64,000 nt of DNA from positions 245,133 to 309,132 of the forward strand of contig JAKVAR010000009.1 in assembly GCA_022447585.1 (NCBI GenBank), in the 5' to 3' direction. Position 1 is the stretch's first letter; each line of letters begins with the position of its first letter. This document shows, piece by piece, positions 1 to 9,358 of the stretch. The position numbers and the translations under genes were made by a program. The notes beneath the pieces were generated by a model. The model searched no databases. It was not told the origin of the DNA and saw only the letters and a program-made list of their open reading frames with translations. Source of the DNA: Crocinitomicaceae bacterium (GTDB lineage Bacteria; Bacteroidota; Bacteroidia; Flavobacteriales_D; Crocinitomicaceae).

Positions 1-230
1 CCTGGGTTTCTGCATATTCCACAAACCTCCATGTCTGTAACGTTTCCACAAGTTGAGCAATGTTTAACGTTTTCTTTCATCAACGTAAAGGAATTCGAAA
101 AGTCCTCAATTTCTTCCTTTGAACGACTTAATAACTGCAAAACTAAACGTAGCGCAGTCCTTTTTCCTATTCCTGGTAATGAAGCAATTTGATCAACAGC
201 ATTTTCAATATATTTCGAAGGTATCTTCAC
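1..230 (-). CDS. recR: Recombination mediator RecR, 5' part only
   Basis: The gene runs off the left edge, leaving about 76 N-terminal residues. They show the helix-hairpin-helix segment (IASLPGIGKRTALRL) followed by the start of the C4 zinc finger (CSTCGNV, then CGIC). RecR acts with RecO and RecF to load RecA on gapped DNA; the Toprim domain expected next lies outside the window. The start is GTG at 228-230: an in-frame TGA lies eight codons upstream and no ATG intervenes. It is transcribed divergently from smpB across about 94 bases. Confidence 0.9.
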   Translation of the reverse strand, partial: MKIPSKYIENAVDQIASLPGIGKRTALRLVLQLLSRSKEEIEDFSNSFTLMKENVKHCSTCGNVTDMEVCGICRNP

Positions 231-324
231 TTTGTAAAGGTATTGATTTATTCAGTAAGGAAGTCGATTAGAAGTATTACTTTAGCGAAGGAATAAAGAA
301 TTTAGAAAATTTACAAACGGTTTA

Positions 325-777
325 GTGAAAAATCAAATTAACATAAAAAATAAAAGAGCACGTTTTGAATATCATTTACTTGAGGAGTTTACAGCAGGTA
401 TGGTATTGTCTGGTACTGAAATTAAAAGTATTAGAAATAGTAAAGCGAGCATTTTAGAGGCCTATTGTGTTTTTGATCATGGAGAAGTTTGGATAAGGAA
501 TATGTTCGTAAATGCATACGAAAATGGTTCTTTCTACAATCATAAGCCTCGCGGAGATCGAAAACTACTGCTCAATAGAAAGGAAATTAATCGGATAGAG
601 AAATGGCTGAAAGTCAAAGGTAACACTCTTGTGCCTTTAAAAATGTTTCTTTCAGAAAAAGGTTGGGTTAAGATTAACATTGCTTGTGCTGTAGGTAAGA
701 AATTGCACGATAAGCGTCAGGATTTAAAGGAGAAAGATGATAAACGTGATATGGATAGAGCCATGAAACGTTTCTAG
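325..777 (+). CDS. smpB: SsrA-binding protein SmpB
   Basis: SmpB binds tmRNA and delivers it to stalled ribosomes for trans-translation. The 150-residue length is normal for the family. Recognisable parts are the N-terminal NKRARFEYHLLEEF, the core LSGTEIKSIR, and the basic C-terminal tail HDKRQDLKEKDDKRD that mimics an mRNA path in the decoding centre. The start is GTG, with no better ATG. The stop TAG is the right half of a CTAG whose reverse strand is the stop of the convergent J-domain gene, so the two genes overlap by four bases. Confidence 0.95.
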   Translation: MKNQINIKNKRARFEYHLLEEFTAGMVLSGTEIKSIRNSKASILEAYCVFDHGEVWIRNMFVNAYENGSFYNHKPRGDRKLLLNRKEINRIEKWLKVKGNTLVPLKMFLSEKGWVKINIACAVGKKLHDKRQDLKEKDDKRDMDRAMKRF

Positions 778-1628
778 AGGAAGCCCAAGGTTAATAGGTG
801 AGCCCATCTATTATCTGTGAAGATAAAGTAGATTATTAGTGCATTTATTCCAATCATACTAAAGTGGTAAAGCACTGTAAAACTGATTTTCTTTCTCTTA
901 TACCATAGGGTAAAAGCGGGAACCAGAAATAATGGTATTAGAATCCATGATGCGGCGTAAAATGAGAAATGAATATCAAAGGATTTGTTTCTAAGTTTTT
1001 CTCTAGAAATTAACCGTATTGCATTGTGGAATACCCAGCTGGATTCAACTAAAACTCGGCGCGACCTGCCGTAAAGAGAAAATGTGATTCTACTGATCCA
1101 AAAGTAGTCGTCATTACCTGTTTTTACTAAACTAATTTGTTGGCCATTTGGAGCATAAGCAAGGTTTCTTCTGTACCCCACAACATCCTCTTCTTGGTAG
1201 TGATTTGGTAGAATTAGATCAAGTGAGAGTAGTAATGCAAGTAAAGCTCCAAATAAAGCAGATAGTTGTAGAGCTTTCCACCTACGTCCATTTGTTAACT
1301 TTCGAAAGTACAATTCATTCTCAATGTGGTCTTTTATAATTTGTTCTGTATATCGCTTCTTTGCTTCTTGCTTACGAATCTCTTTCTCGGCTTCCGTAGT
1401 TTGAGTTGGAGAATTTGATTTACTTCTAGAATAAGAAGATGGTAATTTCTTTTTGCCTAATAAAATATCTTGAGCTTCGGTAAGCCGGATAAACTCTTCT
1501 TCGGCTGCAGGAGAACTATTATGATCAGGATGTACTTTTAACGCTAACAATCGATATTGCTTTCGTATTTCCTTATCGGTAGCTCCAGGCTCTAATTTTA
1601 ATATTTTATAGTACTTGTTTTTTTGCAT
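774..1628 (-). CDS. J-domain membrane protein (DnaJ-like co-chaperone)
   Basis: Residues 5-56 form a J domain with the HPD triad at 33-35, which in this family stimulates the ATPase of DnaK. There is no G/F region and no zinc domain, so it is a type III J protein. After a charged linker come three predicted membrane segments, near 118-140, 226-245 and 250-272, which should place the J domain in the cytoplasm at the inner membrane. Its ATG lies 23 bases inside the 3' end of menE, implying co-transcription and coupled translation. The client is unknown. Confidence 0.8.
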   Translation of the reverse strand: MQKNKYYKILKLEPGATDKEIRKQYRLLALKVHPDHNSSPAAEEEFIRLTEAQDILLGKKKLPSSYSRSKSNSPTQTTEAEKEIRKQEAKKRYTEQIIKDHIENELYFRKLTNGRRWKALQLSALFGALLALLLSLDLILPNHYQEEDVVGYRRNLAYAPNGQQISLVKTGNDDYFWISRITFSLYGRSRRVLVESSWVFHNAIRLISREKLRNKSFDIHFSFYAASWILIPLFLVPAFTLWYKRKKISFTVLYHFSMIGINALIIYFIFTDNRWAHLLTLGFL

Positions 1629-2613
1629 TTGATATTAATCCAATAGTCTTTTTTCGATCAACTTTACCGCTCTCAGTTCGCACGAAACTCTGTAAGAGAT
1701 ATATTTCTTTGGGTCTTTTATAATTTTCTAAAACTTTAAAATCATCTCTTGAAAAATTCAGATCTTTATTTGTTTCAACCAAAATAACGTGCTTTTGTCC
1801 TAGTGTTTCATCATTTAAACCAGCTGATATAAAGTTCTCTTTGATAATGCGACTTAAAATTGACTCAACAATTGAAGGTATAATTTTAATTCCTCCGCTG
1901 TTAATTGCAAAGTCACTTCGACCAAGCCAGATAAACCTGTTACTACCTATGATTTCAACGATGTCATTTGTTTGAAGGTCTTTAACTCCTATTTCTTCCG
2001 ACGTTATGTTTAAGCAAGATTCAATTGAATTAATTTGTACATGAGGTAATGTTTTAAAGAATTTATCCTTGTTCGAGATACTTCTGAGTGCTATATGAGA
2101 AATCGTTTCAGTCATTCCGTAGGTATGGTAAACTCTAGGACTCAACTGTAGTATCTCTTGCTCAAGGCTTTCATTTATTGGTCCTCCACCAATAATTAGT
2201 GTTCCCAATTCATTTAACTCTGTTTTATTTTTCTGTAGTGATTCTTTAACTTGTAACGGAACCATTGCGGCAAAATCAATATGAACTCCAATATCAGCTA
2301 ATGGATTAGAGCTTACTTCGGTTACTACTAAATTAAGACCCAATACAATTGAACGTATAACCATCATTGTTCCTCCAATAGTATTTGGGGACATACTTAA
2401 TAACGCCGTGTTTCCAGGCTTTAATTGTAAAAACTTCCCTGTAGCCTCTGCTGAAGCAATCATATGCTTCTTTTTTAATTTAATCGATTTGGGTGTACCT
2501 GTCGAACCAGAAGTATTGATATAAATATATTCAGTAGAAGAATGCCATTCATTAATGAGATTCTCCACAGTTGTAATTAAATCTTTATTCTTCGTTATGT
2601 ATGTTGGTCTCAT
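1606..2613 (-). CDS. menE: o-Succinylbenzoate-CoA ligase (short form)
   Basis: An AMP-forming acyl-CoA synthetase. The phosphate-binding loop TSGSTGTPK is at residues 34-42, YGMTET follows near 168, and the hinge region reads GRSDFAINSGGIKI. At 335 residues it is much shorter than typical 450-550 residue ligases; this compact form is usual for Bacteroidota MenE, which activates o-succinylbenzoate in menaquinone synthesis. No other men genes are in the window, so the substrate is inferred from family type. A near-consensus -7 element (TACCTTTA, minus strand) lies just upstream. Confidence 0.8.
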   Translation of the reverse strand: MRPTYITKNKDLITTVENLINEWHSSTEYIYINTSGSTGTPKSIKLKKKHMIASAEATGKFLQLKPGNTALLSMSPNTIGGTMMVIRSIVLGLNLVVTEVSSNPLADIGVHIDFAAMVPLQVKESLQKNKTELNELGTLIIGGGPINESLEQEILQLSPRVYHTYGMTETISHIALRSISNKDKFFKTLPHVQINSIESCLNITSEEIGVKDLQTNDIVEIIGSNRFIWLGRSDFAINSGGIKIIPSIVESILSRIIKENFISAGLNDETLGQKHVILVETNKDLNFSRDDFKVLENYKRPKEIYLLQSFVRTESGKVDRKKTIGLISNAKKQVL

Positions 2614-2732
2614 CCTAATTTTGGAATGAATATTGTTTTAAAGGTAACAACTTTGACTTACAAGAATAAGTCGAAATTAAATTTTAAACACATTAAGTAA
2701 TTGTTTAACTTAACAAGCATAAATGATAAAAG

Positions 2733-3155
2733 ATGAAAAAGAACATTAAAATATTATTGATTACATTAACCTCAGTGTTAATGTTGATGTCCGTAAGTAA
2801 TGACAAAAAAGGAATTTCATTTAGCGATATAACATTAAAGGAGGCTAAATCTATGGCTACCGATTCTGAAAAGTTAATATTTATTGATTGCTATACAGAT
2901 TGGTGTGGACCTTGTAAAAGAATGGCTGCTACGTCATTCAAAGACGAGGAGGTAGGGAAGGTATTCAATCAAAAGTTCATTAATTTGAAAATTGAAATGG
3001 AAAAAAACCCTGAGGGAAATGAATTAGCGCGCAGATATCAAGTGAGAGCTTACCCAACATTGTTAGTTATTGATGCTAATGGAAATTTAATTAAGAAGGT
3101 TATTGGGATGCAGAATGTAAATGGTCTACTTACTTTAGCAAGTACGATTAAATAA
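2733..3155 (+). CDS. Secreted thioredoxin-like protein
   Basis: An N-terminal hydrophobic signal segment (residues 4-21) precedes a single thioredoxin fold with the active site WCGPC, cysteines at 58 and 61. The later segment YPTLLVIDANG supplies the cis-proline loop. It probably works in the periplasm as a thiol-disulfide reductant or oxidase. The 140-residue size fits the thioredoxin_7-like group. It stands alone, with a strong intrinsic terminator 28 bases downstream. The partner protein is not evident. Confidence 0.85.
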   Translation: MKKNIKILLITLTSVLMLMSVSNDKKGISFSDITLKEAKSMATDSEKLIFIDCYTDWCGPCKRMAATSFKDEEVGKVFNQKFINLKIEMEKNPEGNELARRYQVRAYPTLLVIDANGNLIKKVIGMQNVNGLLTLASTIK

Positions 3156-3182
3156 TCTAATGAATCCATTATATTAAAATCA

Positions 3183-3212
3183 AAAAAAGCTTTACACTAG
3201 TAAGGCTTTTTT
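3183..3212 (+). terminator. Intrinsic terminator after the thioredoxin gene
   Basis: A 13-bp stem (3183-3195 with 3200-3212, one G-U pair) closes on a four-base loop and its 3' arm ends in six T. It faces the upstream thioredoxin gene. Confidence 0.8.
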
Positions 3213-3302
3213 ATGGTGTGATTCTTCTTTTTTATTTGATTATAAGAGCCACTCATTTTGATTTTCTTAATCGGGTTTAAAAAAAGTAGAGGAGGAGGCG
3301 AT

Positions 3303-3336
3303 GTAAAAAAAAGGCCTTGATTTCTCAAGGCCTTTT
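3303..3336 (-). terminator. Intrinsic terminator of rpsA
   Basis: On the minus strand a perfect 12-bp stem AAAAGGCCTTGA / TCAAGGCCTTTT closes on a GAAA tetraloop and runs into eight T. It lies 18 bases past the rpsA stop. Confidence 0.92.
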
Positions 3337-3353
3337 AGTATTAAGAGGAAAGA

Positions 3354-5126
3354 TTATTTACCTTTTTCCATTTTCTCTTTTAAAGAAGCTAAAGCATCTA
3401 AATCACCTAAAGTAGACTTTTCAGTGTTAGAATTATTTGCTTTAACGGCGCTTGAAGAGTTTCCTCCAGATTTACCTTTGTTACTAGGTCTGTCTTCACC
3501 TTCTTCAAATGTTCTCGTGTGAGAAACAACAATCTTACGAGCGTCTTTGTTGAATTCAATAACAACAAAATCTAATGTTTCTTCCACTTGCGCGTTAGAT
3601 CCATCTGCCTTTCTCATATGACGAGCTGGGCAAATTCCTTCAAGACCATATGGCAAAGAAACGATTCCGGATTTATCTTTATTTTCAACAATAGTTCCTT
3701 GGTGAGTTGAACCTTCTGTAAATGTAGATTCAAATACTTGCCATGGATTTTCCTCAAGCTGCTTATGCCCTAAAGAAATACGACGGTTTTCACGATCGAT
3801 TTCTAGAACAATTACTTCCATTGGATCATCTACTTTGCAGAATTCTGACGGATGCTTAATTTTCTTTTGCCAAGATAGGTCTGATATATGGATAAGCCCA
3901 TCAACACCTTCTTCTAACTCAACGAATACACCAAAGTTGGTAAAGTTTCTAACTTTAGCCGTGTGTTGCGTGTGAACCGCGTATTTACCCTCAATAGCTT
4001 CCCATGGGTCTGGCATTAATTGCTTGATACCAAGAGACATTTTTCTTTCTTCTCTGTCAAGGGTTAATACAACAGCTTCTACTTCATCACCAACTTTTAA
4101 GAAGTCCTGCGCTGAACGCAAGTGCTGAGACCAGCTCATTTCTGAAACGTGGATAAGACCTTCAACTCCAGCAGCGATTTCAACGAAAGCACCATAATCA
4201 GCCATAACAACTACTTTACCCTTAACTTTATCTCCGACGTTCAACCCTCCGTCAAGAGCATCCCATGGATGAGGCTGTAATTGTTTAAGACCTAATGCAA
4301 TTCTTTTCTTCTCGTTATCAAAGTCAAGGATAACAACGTTTAATTTTTGATCTAATTCAACGATTTCCTCTGGGTGGTTTACACGACCCCAAGATAAATC
4401 CGTGATATGAACAAGTCCATCAACACCTCCAAGGTCGATGAATACACCGTAAGAAGTAATGTTTTTAACTGTTCCTTCAAGTACCTGACCTTTCTCAAGT
4501 CCAGAAATAATTTGTTTCTTTTGTTCTTCAAGCTCAGCTTCAATAAGTGCTTTATGAGAAACTACAACATTTTTAAATTCTTGGTTGATTTTAACAACTT
4601 TGAATTCCATGTTTTTACCAACATATACGTCGTAATCTCTAATTGGTTTAACATCGATTTGAGATCCTGGTAAGAATGCTTCAAGTCCGAATACGTCAAC
4701 GATAAGACCACCTTTAGTTCTGCATTTAACAAAACCTGTGATAACTTCACCAGTTTTAAGTACTTCGTTAACTTTGTTCCATGCACTGTGTACACGAGCA
4801 ATTTTGTGAGAAACAACAAGTTGTCCGTATTTGTCTTCTTGTGTTTCTACATAAACAGGAACTATATCTCCAACTGCTAAGTCCGGATTGTAACGAAATT
4901 CACTAGTTGGGATAACACCTTCAGATTTAGAACCGATGTTAACGATAACTTCCTTTTTGTTTAAAGATACAACGGTACCGTCAATTACTTCTCGTTCTGA
5001 AATAGAGTTTAAAGTTGAAGCATAAGTATCAGATAACTCTGCTCTCTCTGTTGCTGTGTAACCGTCTAATGCTAAAGCATCCCAGTCAAAATCTGCAGTT
5101 CCCTGCGTTTGTGTGTTTTTTGCCAT
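3354..5126 (-). CDS. rpsA: 30S ribosomal protein S1
   Basis: A 590-residue chain of tandem S1 (OB-fold) RNA-binding domains. Consecutive repeats carry the signatures GTVKNITSYGVFIDLGG, GKVVVMADYGAFVEI and AKVRNFTNFGVFVEL, each followed by GLIHVS or a variant and an RISLG-type strand. S1 binds mRNA and promotes translation initiation on the 30S subunit. The C-terminal tail (about residue 540 onward) is low-complexity and rich in S, N and K. A structured leader precedes the gene and a strong terminator follows it, so it looks monocistronic. The ATG has no Shine-Dalgarno sequence. Confidence 0.95.
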   Translation of the reverse strand: MAKNTQTQGTADFDWDALALDGYTATERAELSDTYASTLNSISEREVIDGTVVSLNKKEVIVNIGSKSEGVIPTSEFRYNPDLAVGDIVPVYVETQEDKYGQLVVSHKIARVHSAWNKVNEVLKTGEVITGFVKCRTKGGLIVDVFGLEAFLPGSQIDVKPIRDYDVYVGKNMEFKVVKINQEFKNVVVSHKALIEAELEEQKKQIISGLEKGQVLEGTVKNITSYGVFIDLGGVDGLVHITDLSWGRVNHPEEIVELDQKLNVVILDFDNEKKRIALGLKQLQPHPWDALDGGLNVGDKVKGKVVVMADYGAFVEIAAGVEGLIHVSEMSWSQHLRSAQDFLKVGDEVEAVVLTLDREERKMSLGIKQLMPDPWEAIEGKYAVHTQHTAKVRNFTNFGVFVELEEGVDGLIHISDLSWQKKIKHPSEFCKVDDPMEVIVLEIDRENRRISLGHKQLEENPWQVFESTFTEGSTHQGTIVENKDKSGIVSLPYGLEGICPARHMRKADGSNAQVEETLDFVVIEFNKDARKIVVSHTRTFEEGEDRPSNKGKSGGNSSSAVKANNSNTEKSTLGDLDALASLKEKMEKGK

Positions 5127-5241
5127 CTTGGCTTTGTTCTTTGTATTTCGAGTCGCCTTAAAGCTCGAAAGGATTAATAAAAACCACTAATAATCTAGGC
5201 TCGTGGTTTATTTAATTGCATGAACTATTCATGCAAGGCTA
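5127..5241 (-). promoter_or_regulatory. Structured 5' leader of rpsA with three hairpins
   Basis: Reading toward rpsA, three inverted repeats follow each other. Hairpin 1 is TTGCATGAA-tag-TTCATGCAA (5236-5216, 9 bp). Hairpin 2 is AAACCAC/GTGGTTT with a 15-base loop (5209-5181), followed by a short T run. Hairpin 3 is TTTCGAG/CTCGAAA with an 11-base loop (5170-5146). The gaps are AU-rich and there is no Shine-Dalgarno sequence. Gammaproteobacterial rpsA mRNAs also use a three-hairpin leader for S1 autoregulation; a similar role here is inference. Confidence 0.6.
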
Positions 5242-5249
5242 CAAAGATA
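5242..5249 (-). promoter_or_regulatory. rpsA promoter -7 element
   Basis: The minus strand reads TATCTTTG, an exact match to the Bacteroidota -7 consensus TAnnTTTG. No clear TTG is present at the -33 position. Transcription would begin at about 5237, right at the first leader hairpin. Confidence 0.6.
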
Positions 5250-5282
5250 TGCATAATATCTGATTTTCACTAGTTAAGCAAT

Positions 5283-5309
5283 AAAAAAGGCGTCCATTTC
5301 TGAACGCCT
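5283..5309 (-). terminator. Intrinsic terminator of the TPR protein gene
   Basis: The minus strand folds as a 9-bp stem AGGCGTTCA/TGGACGCCT (one G-U pair) with a GAAA loop, followed by a T run. It lies just past the stop at 5332. Confidence 0.85.
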
Positions 5310-5331
5310 CTCTGATTAATAGATTCAATCT

Positions 5332-6537
5332 CTATAGGGCATCTGCTCTTTTCTTATATTCTAATGCTTTTTCAGAATTACCTAAATTACGGTTGATTTG
5401 AAAAAGAATAGTTAAAACCGCTTTATCGTTAGGGTAGTTTTTAATATATGCTTCTAACGGGATTAATGCTCTTTTGTACGTTTCCTCGCTCTGTTGTAGC
5501 ATCTTGTTGTAGTTAGGATCTCCGAATTTCAATTGATTTGCTTCCGTTTTGATATCTCCAGCCCAAGTAACAAGGTGAGCGCCCAGTTGGTATTGTGCAT
5601 CTGCATATTCAGAATCGAGAGATAATGCTTTGTTTAGCGCTTCTTCAGCTTTAGCATTCTCCTTGAGCTCAATATAAATTGTACCAATAGTATAGTGTAA
5701 TTGCTTGTTCTCTGGGTCCGTAGCAATTGCATCGTTGAGAGCAGCTTGGGCACCAGCAGCATCACCGGATTCAATGTTCGTGTTAACTAATTCTAATAAT
5801 AAATCTCGGTTGGAAGGATTACTTTTTCTAGCTTCAGCGATAATTGCTTTGGCTTTATCAAGGTTTCCTGCTTTTCTATATGCACCAGACGCTAGTATAG
5901 AACATGTGGTCCCTCTGTATCCTACCTGAGAAAGCTTCTCATATCCTTGAGCAGCTTTTTCAAAGTCTTCAGCCTTTTCATAACACAAAGAAGCATTATA
6001 GATGGCAGAACTGTCTAGCTCATTTATAGCATCGCTGTATTTTGCTTGATAGGCATATAATTCAGCAGCTTCTTTGTACTGATCAGCTTTGTATAACATG
6101 CCAGCCATGCCGTTTAACATAGAGGCTTTTTGGTAAACAGAAGTTTCGAAGTCGGATTTCATTTTTTTACCTAATCCATAACCATGTTTGTATGCTGAGA
6201 TACTTTGATCGATAGCATCCTCACCAGCTAATTTTAAAAAAGAAGTGTCTTGAGATTGCATACCAACTGTAAGGAATGCAGCATAAATCTCCCCCTTCAA
6301 CCAGTTTGTTTTTTGATTGTCTTTAGTGTCTTCATGAGTAGCAGCAAGATCAACAAACTCCTTTGCAGAAATCAATGCTTTTTTAGCCGTTTCAAAATCT
6401 CCTTTGGCTATAGCAGGCAGATATTTATTTTTATACTCTACTGCAGCACTCGTTTCATTTTTCTTTTGTGCAAAAGCAACAGAAGTCAGCGCAATAACTC
6501 CTAGTGATAATCCAATATTTCTTAATGAAGTATTCAT
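5332..6537 (-). CDS. Secreted tetratricopeptide repeat protein
   Basis: A signal peptide (residues 1-23, ending VAFAQ) is followed by several TPR units. The clearest are ASLCYEKAEDFEKAAQGYEK, the segment around AYRKAGNLDKAKAIIAEA, and LHYTIGTIYIELKENAKAEE with the following repeat. TPRs are protein-protein scaffolds, and this one should sit in the periplasm or on the outer membrane. There is no enzymatic domain. It lies between gyrA and rpsA on the same strand but has its own terminator. The binding partner cannot be inferred. Confidence 0.8.
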   Translation of the reverse strand: MNTSLRNIGLSLGVIALTSVAFAQKKNETSAAVEYKNKYLPAIAKGDFETAKKALISAKEFVDLAATHEDTKDNQKTNWLKGEIYAAFLTVGMQSQDTSFLKLAGEDAIDQSISAYKHGYGLGKKMKSDFETSVYQKASMLNGMAGMLYKADQYKEAAELYAYQAKYSDAINELDSSAIYNASLCYEKAEDFEKAAQGYEKLSQVGYRGTTCSILASGAYRKAGNLDKAKAIIAEARKSNPSNRDLLLELVNTNIESGDAAGAQAALNDAIATDPENKQLHYTIGTIYIELKENAKAEEALNKALSLDSEYADAQYQLGAHLVTWAGDIKTEANQLKFGDPNYNKMLQQSEETYKRALIPLEAYIKNYPNDKAVLTILFQINRNLGNSEKALEYKKRADAL

Positions 6538-6578
6538 AATTTATTTTAGTTTTAATCTATTAGATGCAAATAATGCAT

Positions 6579-9119
6579 TTATTCCACAGAATCATTTTCA
6601 ATATCTATGCCATTTTCAGTTTCTCCATCGACATCGTTATGATTTTCATCTTCATCTTCACTGCGTGGAACTCTTGCAACAGCAGCAATTTCTGATTTCC
6701 CTTTAAGATTAATTAATTTAACACCTTGTGCAGCACGGCCCATTGTTCTGATACCATCAATATGCATTCTTATTGTAACACCTGACTTGGTAATTATCAT
6801 TAAATCTTCCTCATCTGTTACGTTCTTAATTGAAAGTAATTTTCCTGTTTTCTCAGTAATGTTTAAAGTTTTAACCCCTTTACCGCCACGGTTAGTAATT
6901 CTATAGATAGGTTCATCATCTTCAGGGTCATTTAAGAATGTACGTTTACCGTATCCTTTCTTGGAAACAACCATAATAGTAGAGTGAATGTCTTCAACGC
7001 AAATCATTCCGATGGCTTCATCATCTTCAGAGGTCAATGTCACACCACGAACACCTGCAGCATTTCTACCCATTGCACGAACTTTCTCTTCATTGAATCT
7101 AATTGCTCGGCCGTTAGATGTAGCAATTACGATTTCGTTAGATCCATTCGTTAATTTAGCTTCAAGTAACTCATCATTATCTCGAACTGTAATCGCGTTA
7201 ATGCCATTTGTTCTTGGTCTAGAATATGCCTCTAATGATGTTTTCTTAATTACTCCTTGCTTAGTTGCCATTACGATAAAGTTATTCTTTACGTAATCCT
7301 CGTCTTTCAAATCTTTAACATTAACATATGCTTTAATGCTATCATCTTGCTCAATGTTAATTAAGTTTTGAATTGCGCGACCTTTACTAACTTTTGTTCC
7401 TTCAGGTATTTCAAATACTCTCATCCAGAAGCACTTACCTTTCTCTGTAAAGATTAAAAGGTAGTTGTGGTTAGTTGCAACGAATAATTCTGCTAAGAAA
7501 TCCTTATCTCGAGTAGATGAACCTTTGGAGCCCATCCCACCTCTGTTTTGAACTTTATATTCAGCAAGACTCGTACGTTTGATATATCCAGCGTGAGAAA
7601 TTGTAACAACAACCTCTTCGTCGGGTATTAAATCTTCAATGCGCATTTCATTCGCAGAATACTCAATTTGTGATCTTCTTTCATCACCATACTTATCTCG
7701 AATTTCAATTAACTCATCTTTGATAATTTCCATTCTGCGAGATTCGTTTGCCAAGATGTCTTTTAAGTCAGTGATTAGTTTCATTAACTCGTCATACTCA
7801 CCTCTTAACTTGTCCTGTTCCAGGCCTGTTAAGTGTCGTAGTCTCATTTCAACAATCGCACGGGCTTGGATCTCACTTAATTCAAAACGCTTAATCAAGT
7901 TTTCTCTAGCTTCTTCAGGGCTTTTAGAAGCTCTAATTATTTTAATTACTTCATCAATGTTATCAGATGCAATAATTAAACCTTCTAAAATATGCGCTCT
8001 TTCTTCAGCTTTTCTTAACTCAAATTTTGTTCTTCTAATCACAACTTCGTGACGGAATTCTACGAAATTTGAGATCATTTGTTTTAAGTTCAATAACTCA
8101 GGTCTACCGTTAACAAGACAGATGTTATTTACTGAAAATGAGCTTTGTAAGGCTGTGTACTTAAATAATTTATTTAGAACGACGTTAGGAATTGAATCTC
8201 TCTTTAGTTCGTATACGATACGCATTCCATTTCTGTCCGATTCATCTCGGATATCGGAGATTCCATCAATTTTCTTATCGTTTACAAGCTCGGCTGTTTT
8301 TTTAATCATGTCAGCCTTGTTCACTTGGTAGGGGATTTCAGAAACTATAATAACCTCTTTTCCAGATTTTGTTTCCTCAATCTCTGCTTTACCACGCATC
8401 ACAATTCTTCCGCGACCAGTTAAAAGTGCATCTCTAACCCCTTCATAACCGTAGATAGTTGCACCAGTAGGGAAGTCCGGTGCTTTAACATGAGTTAGCA
8501 ATTCTTCATCCTCGATATCGTTATTATCAACGTAGGCTATCGTACCATTGACAACTTCTGTTAAATTGTGCGGAGCCATATTTGTTGCCATACCAACTGC
8601 TATTCCAGAGGCTCCGTTTACAAGAAGATTTGGAATCTTGGAAGGGAGTACCGAAGGTTCCTCCATACTGTCATCAAAATTTGGCACGAAGTCTACCGTT
8701 TCTTTTTCAAGATCACCCAGCATGTCTTCAGCGATTTTTCGAAGTCGGGCCTCAGTGTAACGCATTGCTGCCGGACTATCCCCATCAATCGAACCGTAGT
8801 TACCTTGTCCATCAACTAAAGGGTATCGTAAAGACCATGGTTGAGCCATACGCACCATAGTGTCGTAAACAGAACTGTCGCCATGTGGATGATACTTACC
8901 TAGTACCTCACCAACGATTCTCGCCGACTTTTTATATGGTCTATTGGAATAGACACCTAGATCTTGCATTCCATAAAGTACTCTTCTGTGAACTGGTTTA
9001 AAACCATCCCTAACATCTGGAAGAGCTCTAGAAACAATTACTGACATTGAGTAATCAATGTAAGCTGATTTCATTTCATCTTCAATGTTAATCTGGATTA
9101 TTCTTTCTCCGTCTGCCAT
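6579..9119 (-). CDS. gyrA: DNA gyrase subunit A
   Basis: The type II topoisomerase breakage-reunion subunit, 846 residues. The catalytic tyrosine is Y121 in [10 protein letters not shown]. The quinolone-determining region [11 protein letters not shown] keeps Ser82 and Asp86 (E. coli S83/D87 equivalents), the susceptible state. The C-terminal beta-pinwheel has a GyrA-box-like [10 protein letters not shown], supporting GyrA over ParC, and the protein ends in a strongly acidic tail. It acts with GyrB to introduce negative supercoils. It is divergent from clpC across a 239-base gap. Confidence 0.93.
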   Translation of the reverse strand: MADGERIIQINIEDEMKSAYIDYSMSVIVSRALPDVRDGFKPVHRRVLYGMQDLGVYSNRPYKKSARIVGEVLGKYHPHGDSSVYDTMVRMAQPWSLRYPLVDGQGNYGSIDGDSPAAMRYTEARLRKIAEDMLGDLEKETVDFVPNFDDSMEEPSVLPSKIPNLLVNGASGIAVGMATNMAPHNLTEVVNGTIAYVDNNDIEDEELLTHVKAPDFPTGATIYGYEGVRDALLTGRGRIVMRGKAEIEETKSGKEVIIVSEIPYQVNKADMIKKTAELVNDKKIDGISDIRDESDRNGMRIVYELKRDSIPNVVLNKLFKYTALQSSFSVNNICLVNGRPELLNLKQMISNFVEFRHEVVIRRTKFELRKAEERAHILEGLIIASDNIDEVIKIIRASKSPEEARENLIKRFELSEIQARAIVEMRLRHLTGLEQDKLRGEYDELMKLITDLKDILANESRRMEIIKDELIEIRDKYGDERRSQIEYSANEMRIEDLIPDEEVVVTISHAGYIKRTSLAEYKVQNRGGMGSKGSSTRDKDFLAELFVATNHNYLLIFTEKGKCFWMRVFEIPEGTKVSKGRAIQNLINIEQDDSIKAYVNVKDLKDEDYVKNNFIVMATKQGVIKKTSLEAYSRPRTNGINAITVRDNDELLEAKLTNGSNEIVIATSNGRAIRFNEEKVRAMGRNAAGVRGVTLTSEDDEAIGMICVEDIHSTIMVVSKKGYGKRTFLNDPEDDEPIYRITNRGGKGVKTLNITEKTGKLLSIKNVTDEEDLMIITKSGVTIRMHIDGIRTMGRAAQGVKLINLKGKSEIAAVARVPRSEDEDENHNDVDGETENGIDIENDSVE

Positions 9120-9282
9120 CTTTTAAACTTGTAATTAATGTGCGCTATGATCGCGCGTTAAAAGCAAGCTTCGAAATTAGTTAATTCAGATCGCAATACC
9201 TCTTGCTAAATAGTGGTATTTACTAACAAAAAACTGTGGAAAATTGACGTTTTCGTTGACTTATTAACAATTTTATTCGTTA

Positions 9283-9290
9283 TATCTTTG
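9283..9290 (+). promoter_or_regulatory. clpC promoter -7 element
   Basis: TATCTTTG matches TAnnTTTG exactly. A TTG at 9256-9258 lies 24 bases upstream, slightly beyond the usual spacing. The leader to the ATG would be about 60 bases. Confidence 0.55.
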
Positions 9291-9358
9291 TAAGTGATGT
9301 AAAATGTCGAATTTTACAAGGCACGAAGATTGCACACAATAATGAGTAAAACAGAATT

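Noticed and set aside
6404-6706. Plus-strand frames antisense to the TPR gene and gyrA
   Set aside because: They have biased composition expected from antisense reading and no start context; the opposite genes are certain.
9142-9156. GCGC-n7-GCGC inverted repeat upstream of gyrA as an operator
   Set aside because: Four-base arms are too short to separate from chance, and no second copy was found.
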